A DNA stretch of 64,000 bases, taken from NCBI GenBank assembly GCA_045593555.1, contig JAZNWU010000037.1, positions 62,001-126,000 on the forward strand, written 5' to 3'. Position numbers and translations under genes: made by a program. Below are positions 36,507-45,833 of this stretch, in pieces. Every line of letters starts with the position of its first letter. Position 1 is the stretch's first letter. The notes under the pieces are model-generated. The model worked only from the letters and a program-made list of their open reading frames with translations. It was not told the DNA's origin and did no database searches. The DNA is from Fimenecus sp045593555 (GTDB lineage: Bacteria; Bacillota; Clostridia; Oscillospirales; Acutalibacteraceae).

Positions 36507-36914
36507 TTAAAGTTCTAATTCGCCAAGCCATTCGTCACATTTGCCATCACAGTATTTTCCGACAAGTGGAAGGTCTGTGTCTGAGTTATCAACGATTATT
36601 CCACCACATTTGTCACAAGTAGCAGGTTCATCATTGTCAGTTGGCTTTTCTGTTTGACTTGTTGCAGGTTTAGATGTTTGTGGCTCTGCTTCAGTTTCTT
36701 TTTCTGTTTGCTTTTCAGTTTCTTTTTCACCTGATGTGCTTTCTGTTCCTTCAACAGAAGGCTCTTCAGTGGTCTGTTCTGTTTCAGGGGTTGTGCTGGT
36801 TGACTCATTTGGTAAAGTAGTTCCATCATCATCCTTATTACAACCTGAAATAAACATAACAGCACCGAGAATAACTACAACAGCAAGAATTACTGCAATA
36901 AATTTCTTATTCAT
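36507..36914 (-). CDS. Putative lipoprotein with Thr/Glu-rich linker and C-terminal zinc-ribbon-like motif
   Basis: The start is ATG 36914, 9 nt after AAAGGAG; a TTG two codons earlier is less likely. The 135-residue product begins with a lipoprotein signal (MNKKFIAVILAVVVILGAVM) and lipobox FISGC. A low-complexity linker rich in T, E, S and P follows. The C-terminal domain has paired cysteines (CDKCGG ... YCDGKC), suggesting metal binding. Function unknown. It is tethered to the outer face of the membrane. Confidence 0.7.
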   Translation of the reverse strand: MNKKFIAVILAVVVILGAVMFISGCNKDDDGTTLPNESTSTTPETEQTTEEPSVEGTESTSGEKETEKQTEKETEAEPQTSKPATSQTEKPTDNDEPATCDKCGGIIVDNSDTDLPLVGKYCDGKCDEWLGELEL

Positions 36915-36980
36915 ATGCAATCACTCCTTTTAGTTTGGTTTCATTATATCATTATTTAACCTCTTTTACAATAAAAATTC

Positions 36981-37009
36981 TTTACATTTCAGTAAAAAAA
37001 AGGTATATT
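36981..37009 (+). promoter_or_regulatory. Promoter of the CotH-like gene
   Basis: TTTACA, 17-bp spacer, TATATT, ending 34 bp upstream of the ATG at 37043. Confidence 0.7.
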
Positions 37010-37042
37010 ATACTCGATATTAAATATCAGGAGGTTATAAAT

Positions 37043-38851
37043 ATGAAAAAACTTCTCGCAATTTTACTTGCCGTAATTGTAATATTTACTGCAACATCGA
37101 TGATTGGTTATGCTGCTGACAATGATACAATTGAGTATTTTGCAGTTGAATCTGTTATGGGCGAAGATATTACACCAACAGTTGAATGGTTTAAGGCAGC
37201 TGATGAAAATTATTATCTTTTTATTCCATCATCAATCAACACTTTGATTTGCAGAGTGTCTTTTGTTGCTAATGGGGATATAACTATTGATGGTGAAAAA
37301 GTAACAAATAATTCAATTATTTCACTTGCAAACAAATCACAAATTACAGTTACATGTGAAAACAAACAGTATATTGTGAAAATTATCGAGGAATCATCAC
37401 TTGCTTCTGTTTTCATCACTACTGAATCGGGCAGTCTTGATGCAATTCATGCTGATAAGGAATATAAGGAAGCAGGCTACATTCAAGTTATTTCAGAAGA
37501 CGGAAATACTATACAGTATGACGGTGACCTTGAATATATCAAGGGTAGAGGAAATTCAACATGGAAAATGGAAAAAAAGCCATATAACATTAAACTTGAT
37601 AAAAAAACCGACCTTTTTGGTATGGGTAAGAGCAAAAAGTGGAGTCTTATTGCAAATCATAGTGACACCAGTCTTATGAGAAATTCCATTATCTATTCAG
37701 TTTCAGGTCAGGTGCTTGATTATACACCAAAGTACACCCCTGTTGACCTTTATATTAATAATGATTATATGGGCTCTTATATCCTTACAACAAGAATAGA
37801 AGCAGATGATAATCGAGTGGAAATCGAAAATCTTGATGATGCTAATGAAGATGCAAATCCTGATGTAGATTTTGATGAACTTGACCGTGGCGGTGTTTAC
37901 GGTACATATTCAGGTCTTTTACAAGGTACACAGAAGTGGATTGAAATCCCTAATGACCCTGATGATATTACAGGAGGTTACCTTATGGAAATGGAAATTG
38001 CCGACAGATATCCTGGTGAAATTTCGGGCTTTGTTTCTGATGGTGGTCAGCCTATAATTTTTAAGAATCCTGAATATGCAACTGAAAGTGAAGTTAAATA
38101 TATCAGTTCTGTTTATCAGGATTTTGAAGATGCAGTTATGTCAGCAGACGGCTATAATGCAGATGGAAAATACTATACAGAGCTTTGTGATGTTGAAACA
38201 TTTCAACTCTTCTATGCAATTAATGAGTGGGCATCAAATATGGATTTCGGTTTGACAAGTACATATCTTTATAAGCCTGAAAATGACGAAAAAATATATG
38301 CAGGTCCTGTATGGGATTTCGATATTGCTTTCGGTAACAATGGTGGCAACAGATACGGTTGTGATTATACAAATCCTGAAGAATTTACGGTTTGCTTTGG
38401 CAGACAGTACAAAAACACAATTTTCAAGTCACAGGATATAAATGCTGTTCCAACTCTTTTCAATGCTCTTTGTCAAAAACAGGATTTTGTGACAGGAGTT
38501 AAAAATGTTTGGGATACAAAACTTTCAGCAGTTGTTGAGTATACAAATGAAATTTTTATTCCATATTATACAGCAAAAATTGAGGGTTCAGCTGTCGCAA
38601 ATGCTATTAGATGGAATATTTATGATACAACAGATGTTGAAACAATTAAGGTTAAATTCAAGACAGATGTTGATTATGTAAATAATTATGCAAAAATTCG
38701 TGCTACATTCCTTACAAATAATTTCGGGACTGTTCAGGTTCAGCAAAATCAGTTTGATTTCTTTGATAAGATTATTATGAGCATAGGCACAGGAATTAAT
38801 AATGCATTTGAGTGGTTTATTAAAGCATTCAATTTTGAGAACACATTATAA
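37043..38851 (+). CDS. Secreted CotH-kinase-family protein
   Basis: The ATG at 37043 follows CAGGAGGTTATAAAT; an upstream in-frame extension to 36935 has no ribosome site. The 602-residue product has a signal peptide (MKKLLAILLAVIVIFTATSM..GYA). A cadherin-like/Ig-like stretch is followed by the CotH domain: GRGNSTWKMEKKPYNIKL (about 170-187), LFGMGKSKKWSLIANHSD, MRNSIIYSV and YAGPVWDFDIAFG (the DFD-type metal site, about 418-430). CotH proteins are atypical protein kinases; in Bacillus CotH phosphorylates spore-coat proteins. Here the signal peptide implies extracellular action, as for many gut Clostridial CotH proteins with surface or cellulosome links. Confidence 0.87.
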   Translation: MKKLLAILLAVIVIFTATSMIGYAADNDTIEYFAVESVMGEDITPTVEWFKAADENYYLFIPSSINTLICRVSFVANGDITIDGEKVTNNSIISLANKSQITVTCENKQYIVKIIEESSLASVFITTESGSLDAIHADKEYKEAGYIQVISEDGNTIQYDGDLEYIKGRGNSTWKMEKKPYNIKLDKKTDLFGMGKSKKWSLIANHSDTSLMRNSIIYSVSGQVLDYTPKYTPVDLYINNDYMGSYILTTRIEADDNRVEIENLDDANEDANPDVDFDELDRGGVYGTYSGLLQGTQKWIEIPNDPDDITGGYLMEMEIADRYPGEISGFVSDGGQPIIFKNPEYATESEVKYISSVYQDFEDAVMSADGYNADGKYYTELCDVETFQLFYAINEWASNMDFGLTSTYLYKPENDEKIYAGPVWDFDIAFGNNGGNRYGCDYTNPEEFTVCFGRQYKNTIFKSQDINAVPTLFNALCQKQDFVTGVKNVWDTKLSAVVEYTNEIFIPYYTAKIEGSAVANAIRWNIYDTTDVETIKVKFKTDVDYVNNYAKIRATFLTNNFGTVQVQQNQFDFFDKIIMSIGTGINNAFEWFIKAFNFENTL

Positions 38852-38871
38852 TTTATAAATATACTTTAGAC

Positions 38872-38911
38872 AAGAAAGAACAAGGTTTTAAGCCTCGTTC
38901 TTTCTTTTTTT
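38872..38911 (+). terminator. Intrinsic terminator of the CotH-like gene
   Basis: A 14-bp stem with one mismatch (AAGAAAGAACAAGG / CCTCGTTCTTTCTT) followed by TTTTT. Confidence 0.85.
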
Positions 38912-38960
38912 GTCACAGACAAAATAAAAAACGGACATCTTTCGACATCCGTTTCTGTTC

Positions 38961-39036
38961 TGGCAGGGGCAGAAGGATTCGAACCCTCGGCACGCGGTTT
39001 TGGAGACCGCTGCTCTACCAACTGAGCTATACCCCT
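38961..39036 (-). tRNA. tRNA-Trp (CCA)
   Basis: A cloverleaf folds on the minus strand: acceptor AGGGGTA/TGCCCCT, D-arm GCTC..GAGC, anticodon stem GCGGT/ACCGC with loop CTCCAAA (anticodon CCA), T-loop TTCGAAT, discriminator G and encoded CCA. 76 nt. Confidence 0.95.
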
Positions 39037-39055
39037 AAATATAAGCAACCGAAAA

Positions 39056-39132
39056 TGGTGGGCCAACAGGGACTCGAACCCCGGACCGTCCGGTTATGAG
39101 CCGGATGCTCTAACCAACTGAGCTATTGGCCC
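39056..39132 (-). tRNA. tRNA with CAT anticodon (Met or lysidine-type Ile2)
   Basis: A minus-strand cloverleaf: acceptor GGGCCAA/TTGGCCC, anticodon stem TCCGG/CCGGA with loop CTCATAA, T-loop TTCGAGT, encoded CCA. 77 nt. The anticodon-arm sequence (CGGCTCATAACCG) resembles Firmicute tRNA-Ile(CAU) more than elongator Met, so Ile2 is a real possibility. An initiator is excluded because the acceptor stem is fully paired. Confidence 0.9.
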
Positions 39133-39212
39133 TTAACACGGTTGCTCGAATATTATATATTTTTTTAGTGGCATTGTCAATAGTAATTTAATTATTTTTA
39201 TTCATTTTTCCT

Positions 39213-40805
39213 TTATTTTATGCCTGAAATGCCATCAGATATATCTTTAAAAACAGGTGCACAATCCGTAGACCCTGATTTTCCATCATCCTTGAAAATT
39301 ACAACAGTATATGTGGTATCATTTGCTGTGAAATATCCACAAAACCATGTATGATTGATTTCTCTGCCATTTTCATACCAACCACTTTGTGCTGTAGCTG
39401 TTTTTCCATGGTTGACTGTCTGGCCTGAATAAGCTTTTTTTCCATTACCATTTAACACAACATTTACAAGAATTCTATCAATCTCTTTTACTGTACTATT
39501 ATTTAAAACCCGATAGCCTTCAGGTAATTTAACTTTTTGAATTGCCTTTCCGTTTTCATCAATGATTGCTTTCATAAGTGTTGGTGGCCTGTAATAACCA
39601 CCATTGGCAAAACAGGAATATGCAACTGCAAGCTGTAGAGGACTTGCAAGCAAATCACCTTGACCAAAAGAAATGTTTGCTAACGACTGTGGCGACTTCA
39701 TTGAATCAGCAGAGGGCAGATTTCCTGATTTAGTATTAAAATTATCGGCTAATTCCAATGCTTTTCCAAATCCAAAATCACCACAGAGATTGATGAATTT
39801 TTCAATATTCAGTTTTTGACCTAATGCAATAAAATAACAATTGCAGGATTGTTCCATTGCCGAATTCATATCAACAGTCCCGTGTGCATTATTGTTACTG
39901 CATTTAAAAGTTGTACCGTTTATGGTTATACTTCCGTTACATTCATAAGTCAGATGAATGTTGTTTTCCAACGCACACGCAGATACCATTGGTTTGAACA
40001 CAGAACCTACACTGTATGGTGTTATTGCGCGATTGATAAAAGGTGAGTTTTGATTATTCATATCAGCAGATATATTGTCTGGATTGAATACAGGAGCTGA
40101 AGCCATAGCGAGAATTTCATTCGTAAATGCGTTGAGAATTACCACAGCACCTTTGTCAATATTACTCTCAACAAGTGACCTTTCAGCAATTTCCTGAATA
40201 TTAAGGTCAATTGTCAGCTGAATACCTGCAGGGGATAAATAACCGTTACCTTCAAACTCTATTCCCTCACCTAAAAGAATATTGCCAATAGCATCCGTAC
40301 TCCATACTGCCTTTAATTCACCACTGAAATTCGACAGATAACTGTTATAAGCCTTTTCAAGTCCCATAGCACCCTGACCGGTTTCATCAAGATGACCTAT
40401 AAGATGCACACAGGGTTGATTGTCCGAATATCGTTTTACTGATGCCACTGATTTAGTATGTGAATCACGAAATGTGTCAGTTGTTTCAAAAATGCTGATT
40501 TTACCGCTTTTTGCATTGCTATAAAGTTCTTTTAACTGATTATCATCAAGACTGTTTTTAAGCGCATTTAAAGCCTGTTGTGTAGGCAGACAAACTGTTG
40601 TGTTTGTTGTTGTATTATTAACAATTTTTTTCATATTGGTGTCATAAATCATACCTCTTGAAGTTGAAAGAACAACACTTTTTGTGCCTGTACTCTGTGA
40701 GGAAGGGGAGATGCCCGTTTTGAGCATTATTATTCCGAGATTAGAAATGAGAATACCGAATACGAATATGAGAAGTGAAAATGCAATTCCTATTCTTTTA
40801 TACAT
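39213..40805 (-). CDS. Penicillin-binding transpeptidase (class B-like)
   Basis: 530 residues. An N-terminal membrane anchor (about 5-28), a short dimerisation-type region, and a transpeptidase domain. Its motifs are SVFK (S-x-x-K, about 266-269), SCN (S-x-N, about 320) and KTA (in place of KTG, about 470). The N-terminal part is shorter than in PBP2 or FtsI, as in the PbpA/SpoVD-like group. The enzyme crosslinks peptidoglycan outside the membrane. Its ribosome site (AGGTGAT) lies inside the 3' arm of a strong hairpin, which suggests control of translation or read-through from the PAP2 gene upstream. Confidence 0.87.
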   Translation of the reverse strand: MYKRIGIAFSLLIFVFGILISNLGIIMLKTGISPSSQSTGTKSVVLSTSRGMIYDTNMKKIVNNTTTNTTVCLPTQQALNALKNSLDDNQLKELYSNAKSGKISIFETTDTFRDSHTKSVASVKRYSDNQPCVHLIGHLDETGQGAMGLEKAYNSYLSNFSGELKAVWSTDAIGNILLGEGIEFEGNGYLSPAGIQLTIDLNIQEIAERSLVESNIDKGAVVILNAFTNEILAMASAPVFNPDNISADMNNQNSPFINRAITPYSVGSVFKPMVSACALENNIHLTYECNGSITINGTTFKCSNNNAHGTVDMNSAMEQSCNCYFIALGQKLNIEKFINLCGDFGFGKALELADNFNTKSGNLPSADSMKSPQSLANISFGQGDLLASPLQLAVAYSCFANGGYYRPPTLMKAIIDENGKAIQKVKLPEGYRVLNNSTVKEIDRILVNVVLNGNGKKAYSGQTVNHGKTATAQSGWYENGREINHTWFCGYFTANDTTYTVVIFKDDGKSGSTDCAPVFKDISDGISGIK

Positions 40806-40810
40806 AAAAA

Positions 40811-40841
40811 ATCACCTGTATCAAGTGTTGACACAGGTGAT
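40811..40841 (-). terminator. Hairpin that is both terminator-like and sequesters the PBP ribosome site
   Basis: On the minus strand, ATCACCTGTGTCAA pairs with TTGATACAGGTGAT (13 bp, one mismatch; loop CAC) and is followed by TTTTT and then the ATG of the PBP. The 3' arm contains the only purine-rich ribosome site. Confidence 0.65.
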
Positions 40842-40855
40842 AATTTTTAATCGTT

Positions 40856-41476
40856 TTATGCTTTTTTCTTCTTGAGCTTTTCTGCTAAATCGAATTCAGC
40901 AATCTTTGTGTTTTTCATAATTGCAGTCATAATAAGGTAACCCATAATACCTGCAAATGTACCAACAAGAACACCACCGAGAACGTCTGTTACATAGTGA
41001 ACCATAAGGTAGATTCTTGAAAGACCGACAAGTGCAGAGAAAACAGGGAAAATCCAACTGTACTTTTTGTTAAGTACAAGGAAAAGTGCAACACCGATTT
41101 CAAATGCTGCAGTTGTATGACCTGATGGGAATGACTTGTCACTCTCAACATGTGCACCTGCAAATTCATACCAGCTCATAAAGAGAGGGTTGTCTGCATA
41201 GTAAACATAAGGACGAGGACGGGCAAATAACGGCTTCATAACAAGGTTTGTGATAAGTGTACCAACAAGAACTGCGAAAAGAACAGCCATACCGAATTTA
41301 CGAGTTTTCTTGAAGAAACTTAATACAAGACCAACAACAGCCATTGGTATAACAAATTCAGAGCCACCAAAGAAGGTGATGAAGTTTGCAACGATGTTCA
41401 TTACAGCACCCTGAATTTGTTCACCGAAAAATGTGAAGACACTCATATCAAATGAGTCAAAAATTGAAAAATCCAT
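40856..41476 (-). CDS. PAP2-family membrane phosphatase
   Basis: 206 residues with about five membrane segments. The PAP2/acid phosphatase signature is complete: K-x6-RP (KPLFARPRP), PSGH (SFPSGHTTA) and SRx5Hx3D (SRIYLMVHYVTD). Likely substrates are undecaprenyl pyrophosphate (carrier recycling, fitting with the PBP downstream) or phosphatidylglycerol-phosphate/phosphatidate. AAAGGAGAATGG precedes the ATG. Confidence 0.9.
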   Translation of the reverse strand: MDFSIFDSFDMSVFTFFGEQIQGAVMNIVANFITFFGGSEFVIPMAVVGLVLSFFKKTRKFGMAVLFAVLVGTLITNLVMKPLFARPRPYVYYADNPLFMSWYEFAGAHVESDKSFPSGHTTAAFEIGVALFLVLNKKYSWIFPVFSALVGLSRIYLMVHYVTDVLGGVLVGTFAGIMGYLIMTAIMKNTKIAEFDLAEKLKKKKA

Positions 41477-41740
41477 TTTCCATTCTCCTTTATGTAGTTT
41501 TATGTAAATATTTTACAATATTTTTACACTATTTTCAAGGCATCACAAGAATATAATTGATTTTATCATAAATAAGTTTTATATTTTTTTATTAAGAATA
41601 AGAGGTGGTGCAGGTGTTTATTTCATAACTGCCATTGTGGGCAGAATAGGACTTAGTGCAGGTAGTTATTCTTGCATTGTTATCAGATATAGTATATTTT
41701 ATTGCAAATATTTAGTTTTTAATTTGTGATGTTAATAAGA
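41477..41740. other. AT-rich intergenic region without a supported gene
   Basis: About 260 bp between the PAP2 gene start and the LRR lipoprotein terminator. The first 100 bp must hold the PAP2 promoter, but no clear consensus is visible. The stretch 41600-41720 has an open frame without a start codon or ribosome site and no recognisable product. Confidence 0.5.
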
Positions 41741-41771
41741 ATCCCCAACGAGATTAGTTCTCATTGGGGAT
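41741..41771 (-). terminator. Intrinsic terminator of the LRR lipoprotein gene
   Basis: On the minus strand ATCCCCAATGAGA / TCTCGTTGGGGAT form a 13-bp stem with one G.T pair and a 5-nt loop, followed by TCTTATT. The stem is better paired in minus-strand RNA. Confidence 0.75.
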
Positions 41772-41776
41772 TTGCT

Positions 41777-42628
41777 TTATTTCCAATTGATTGTTAAGTC
41801 TTTAATTGCAAGTCCGTTACTTGTCGGATACCACTTGTCTCCAAGTTCAACATCACTTTCTTTTGCATCAACATTGATTGTTAAAAGATTTGTACAGTTA
41901 TAGAATGCATATACATCAATTTGTTTGATGCTTGCAGGAATATCCAACTCCTTAAGTCCATTACAGTACGAGAAAGCATCTTTACCAATAAACTCAAGTG
42001 ACTGTGGTAATTTGAGTTCAGTAATTTTATCGCAACGGAAAAATACTTTTTCTTCAATTCTCTTAACTGAATTGGGGATTGTAATTTTTGCAAGAGGGTA
42101 GCACTTGTAAAATGCCTTTGTACGGATTGTTTCAACACCGTCAGGAATTGTGTATTCTGAAACTTCAATGATGTTACCTTCATCATTTTTTTCTTCAACC
42201 AAATCTTTTGCAATAGGATAGAAAAGTAAGGTTTTCATATCCTTTGTGAAAAGCACACCGTCAACATCACAGAAATGTTCATTTTCTTCGTCAACTTCAA
42301 AAGCTGTAACTCGTTGATTGTTTTCAAGTGCCCACACACCGATTTCCTTGACATTTTTACCGATAGAAATTTTATAAACATATTCAAGATTTACAACGGA
42401 AAAGTCTGCGATTTTAGTAACGGGAACACCATCAAATTCGTCGGGAATATTGATTTCTGTAATTGTCGCTTTATTTGGAACGCTGATTACTGTTGCTTCA
42501 CCATTTTCAACCTTATACTCAATCTCGTCACCTTCCATTCCCATAAATGTGCCAATTGAATCACAACCTGTAAACAGTAAGCAAATACAAAGAAGAAGTG
42601 CTGCAATTTTAATAACATTTTTTTTCAT
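41777..42628 (-). CDS. BspA-type leucine-rich-repeat lipoprotein
   Basis: 283 residues with lipoprotein signal MKKNVIKIAALLLCICLLF and lipobox LFTGC. From about residue 60 there are LRR_5 (BspA/Treponema type) repeats: TEINIPDEFDGVPVTKIADF, TIPDGVETIRTKAFYKC, TIPNSVKRIEEKVFFRC, KLPQSLEFIGKDAFSYC, DIPASIKQIDVYAFYNC. Such surface LRR proteins bind proteins or glycans. It starts one base after the transporter gene, so the two are translationally linked. This makes it a candidate surface partner of the transporter. Confidence 0.88.
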   Translation of the reverse strand: MKKNVIKIAALLLCICLLFTGCDSIGTFMGMEGDEIEYKVENGEATVISVPNKATITEINIPDEFDGVPVTKIADFSVVNLEYVYKISIGKNVKEIGVWALENNQRVTAFEVDEENEHFCDVDGVLFTKDMKTLLFYPIAKDLVEEKNDEGNIIEVSEYTIPDGVETIRTKAFYKCYPLAKITIPNSVKRIEEKVFFRCDKITELKLPQSLEFIGKDAFSYCNGLKELDIPASIKQIDVYAFYNCTNLLTINVDAKESDVELGDKWYPTSNGLAIKDLTINWK

Positions 42629-42629
42629 A

Positions 42630-44303
42630 TTAAACTACCTCACTTTCTACTGCATCCTGTTCCTCGATTTTGCGAAGTCTTTCCTGCAACTCTGCGACAC
42701 ACATATCGTGTTTTTCTCTTGTAAGGTCATAGAAGAAGAAAGGAATTACCATAAGGATAGTACTGATAATTGTTGCCCATGTATAAATATTGAATACATT
42801 ATTAAGAATTGCTTGATCGAAAAGAACATCCCAGTCAGAGGTAAATCCGACACGTTCAAGAAGCCAAGGAATAATAAAGCCGAGTACCGCATTAATCGGA
42901 TTCAAGAACCAACCGAATACACCTGCCATAGAGTCAGCACGTTCACCATATTTCCACTGATGATAGTCCTGAATATCAGCACCAAGGCCAACATTGATAC
43001 CATCAACAACAGGTTGGAATGTATTTCTTAAGAACATTGCACCGATAAAAACATAAACATTTTCTATTCTGACAGCAAAAAGCATAAGAACGATTGTGAT
43101 GAGAGCAATTCCTCTGAATGTAATAAGAATATTTCTCTTTTGGAATTTCTTTGTAAGAATAGGACAAAGAATGTTACCAAAAGTCATACCCATAACAACA
43201 ACGTTAGCGGCAACACCATAAAGTGCTTCCATTCTGAGAGAGTAAATAAACCAGAACTGAAGAAGACCACCAACCAATGCTGACCATTGACCTAAAATAG
43301 TGGAGATATTTGTAATCCAGAAATATTTGTTCTTGAAAACATTTTTAGCACCGTTGAAAAATGTAACTTTTTTACGTTTATCTCCTGATGCTTCAATAAC
43401 GCGCTCTTTACAATGAACTGCAGCCAAAGAAACAAAAACACCAATAAATCCAAAAATAGGAACAAAGATTTTATAAGTATTGATGTTTAAGTAGCCACCT
43501 GTAGATTGAATAAGCATCGGGAAGAAAAGACTGATGATTGATGGGAAAAGTCCTGTAATAATAGGAACGATTGAGTGAAGTCTTTGTCTTTCCTGTGAGT
43601 TAGGCGTCATAAATGTAACAAGACCATTAACTCCCACATAAGAATTATAGAAGAAGTTCATAAAAGTGAATGCACCATGAAGAATAACAAGTTTATAAAC
43701 ACTTGGAAGTCCTTGAATTGGCAAAAATGGAATAATTGACATAATTACCGCTGCGGGAATACCACAAAGAAGAATAAAGGGCTTAAGTCTTCCGTACTTT
43801 GCACAGAATTTTTTACGGATTCCCCATATTATGTAGTTTGTTATACCACTTATAAACAGAATGTTGGCAACAATCTGTGGTGTGCCTAACATAAAGTCAA
43901 TGGCGTCCATAGGTATGAAATAACACAGAAAACCTATAATAATCTCACCTGAATAGCATATGTGTGCGAATTTTCTCATTTTTGGTGAAAGTTCACCGTG
44001 ATTCTCATAAATGAGAACACCAATAGGATTCATAAACATAAGCACATATCCTATGATGGTGCTTATAAGATTAACAAGCTGAAACTGCATGTTGCTAAGC
44101 TCCATAATTGAACCGCAAAAATATGAAGCCGAGAAAGACATCATTCCCGATGCAGTTAAAAAGATGTATGAACCCGCCTGGGTTGCAGTATATGCGCAGA
44201 ACTCTTTTAATGAAACAAATTCTCCTTCATTCGGCTTGTTCCAATGTTCTTTTACATAAGATGGCAAACCCTTGACAGTGTTTATGATTTCCGCTTTTGT
44301 CAT
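42630..44303 (-). CDS. MFS/GPH-type sugar:cation symporter-like transporter
   Basis: 557 residues with about 12 membrane segments and a charged C-terminal tail (LQERLRKIEEQDAVESEVV). The overall pattern matches the GPH (MelB-like) branch, though it is longer than usual and has an N-terminal cytoplasmic extension. It lies downstream of the fucose genes but beyond their terminator. Import of L-fucose or a fucosylated glycan is an inference from position. The ribosome site is GGAAAGGAATGG. Confidence 0.75.
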   Translation of the reverse strand: MTKAEIINTVKGLPSYVKEHWNKPNEGEFVSLKEFCAYTATQAGSYIFLTASGMMSFSASYFCGSIMELSNMQFQLVNLISTIIGYVLMFMNPIGVLIYENHGELSPKMRKFAHICYSGEIIIGFLCYFIPMDAIDFMLGTPQIVANILFISGITNYIIWGIRKKFCAKYGRLKPFILLCGIPAAVIMSIIPFLPIQGLPSVYKLVILHGAFTFMNFFYNSYVGVNGLVTFMTPNSQERQRLHSIVPIITGLFPSIISLFFPMLIQSTGGYLNINTYKIFVPIFGFIGVFVSLAAVHCKERVIEASGDKRKKVTFFNGAKNVFKNKYFWITNISTILGQWSALVGGLLQFWFIYSLRMEALYGVAANVVVMGMTFGNILCPILTKKFQKRNILITFRGIALITIVLMLFAVRIENVYVFIGAMFLRNTFQPVVDGINVGLGADIQDYHQWKYGERADSMAGVFGWFLNPINAVLGFIIPWLLERVGFTSDWDVLFDQAILNNVFNIYTWATIISTILMVIPFFFYDLTREKHDMCVAELQERLRKIEEQDAVESEVV

Positions 44304-44430
44304 TTAACCATTCCTTTCCTTATATATATTAATTATACAATAAAAAAGTCTTAAAATAAAGTAATAAATAAGTAAAAATCTTTTTTGTGAATTCTGTCAT
44401 AATTTATATTATTTATCTGTAATAAACGAC

Positions 44431-44463
44431 GAAAAAAGCCTACGGGAGTGTCCCATAGGCTTT
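44431..44463 (-). terminator. Intrinsic terminator of the fucose operon
   Basis: Minus strand: AAAGCCTATGGG / CCCGTAGGCTTT stem with ACACT loop and TTTTTT. Confidence 0.9.
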
Positions 44464-44472
44464 ATGTTTGTT

Positions 44473-45831
44473 TTAATTGAATGAGTTTTTAATAAGTTTT
44501 CTTGCAGATTTTATATCAAGGTTATCATCAAGGTACATTAATTGTACCATAATATTGCCTGCTGCAGTAGCCTCAACAGGTCCTGCAATTACTTTTTTAC
44601 CCGTTATTTTTTCAGTAAGAGAATTGAGGTATATATCCTTGCATCCACCACCGACAATATTAATAACATCAATGGTTTTATTACTGATTTCTTCAATAAC
44701 CTTAACTGCATCATCATAAGCCTTTGCAAGTGAATGATAAACACAGTTTATAACATCACTGATTGGTAAATCAGGCATATCGAGATAATTTCTTATTGCC
44801 TCAATCATATTGTCAGGTGCCAAAAAGTCATCAGCATTAGGATTGATGGTTTCAGTAAAATTACTTTCCATTGCCATTTTCATCATTTCATCATATGTGT
44901 ATTTTTTATCAAGGTTTTTACGGATATTCTGTAAAAGCCACATACCCATAATGTTTTCAATAAAACGATAACGATGCTCTATTCCGCCTTCATTTGTAAA
45001 GCCTGAATTCATAGCTTTTTCGCAGGTAACAGGTTCAAGGTTTTCTGTACCAATAAGACTCCATGTACCTGATGAAATGTAAATCCCGTTATCACCAACA
45101 GAACATGCCGCAACTGCAGATGCAGTATCGTGAGATGCACAGAGAATAACTGTTGTGTCAAAACCGACTTCATTTTTTACTTCTTCGCTTAAATTACCGA
45201 CCACTGTTCCGGGAAGGGACAGGGGAGTAAAGATTTTTTTATCAATTCCCAGTTTTAAAAGACTTTCTTCATCCCGTTCAAAGGTTTTTGTATTAACAAG
45301 TCCACCTGTTGTTGCAAGAGTGTATTCGTTTCTGATATTTCCCGTAAGCTTAAATGAGAAATACTCAGGCATCATTAAGAAATATTCTGCATTGTCGAGT
45401 TTCCCACTCTTTTTGTCACAATATAACTGATAAATTGAATTATAGTTTGTAGCCTGAATACCTGTTCTTTCATACAATTCTTTACGAGAAATAAGTTTAT
45501 CAATTTCTTCAGGCATCCCGAGTGTTCTGCTGTCACGATATGAAACAGCAGGTAAAATCTCTTTTTTATCCTTGTCAAGAAGAACATAGTCAACACCCCA
45601 ACTGTCAATAGCAATGGTTTCAGGATGAATTCCTTTTTTGTGACACTCTTTAAGACCATTTTTGATTTCTGTAAAGAGTTTATCAGTATCCCAACAAAGA
45701 GTACCATCAATATCAACTATTCCATTTTCAAATCGGTATATTTCCTGGAGCTGTAACTTGCCGTTTTCAATATATCCGAGAATATGACGACCACTTGAAG
45801 CTCCCATATCGATAGCTAAACAATATTTCAT
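44473..45831 (-). CDS. FGGY-family kinase, rhamnulokinase-like; probable L-fuculokinase
   Basis: 452 residues. FGGY kinase blocks: AIDMGASSGRHILG (N-terminal phosphate loop), IDSWGVDYVLLD (catalytic Asp), SHDTASAVAA, ISSGTWSLIG and VGGGCKDIYLN (adenosine motif). Overall sequence looks closer to RhaB than to E. coli FucK. Because it follows fucI, fucA and fucU with 2-12 bp gaps, its substrate is most likely L-fuculose. In many gut Firmicutes a RhaB-like kinase fills that place. Product: L-fuculose-1-phosphate. Confidence 0.88.
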   Translation of the reverse strand: MKYCLAIDMGASSGRHILGYIENGKLQLQEIYRFENGIVDIDGTLCWDTDKLFTEIKNGLKECHKKGIHPETIAIDSWGVDYVLLDKDKKEILPAVSYRDSRTLGMPEEIDKLISRKELYERTGIQATNYNSIYQLYCDKKSGKLDNAEYFLMMPEYFSFKLTGNIRNEYTLATTGGLVNTKTFERDEESLLKLGIDKKIFTPLSLPGTVVGNLSEEVKNEVGFDTTVILCASHDTASAVAACSVGDNGIYISSGTWSLIGTENLEPVTCEKAMNSGFTNEGGIEHRYRFIENIMGMWLLQNIRKNLDKKYTYDEMMKMAMESNFTETINPNADDFLAPDNMIEAIRNYLDMPDLPISDVINCVYHSLAKAYDDAVKVIEEISNKTIDVINIVGGGCKDIYLNSLTEKITGKKVIAGPVEATAAGNIMVQLMYLDDNLDIKSARKLIKNSFN

Positions 45832-45833
45832 AA

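Noticed and set aside
41600..41720. Remnant of a gene in the intergenic region
   Set aside because: The short open frame has no start, no ribosome site and no recognisable motif.
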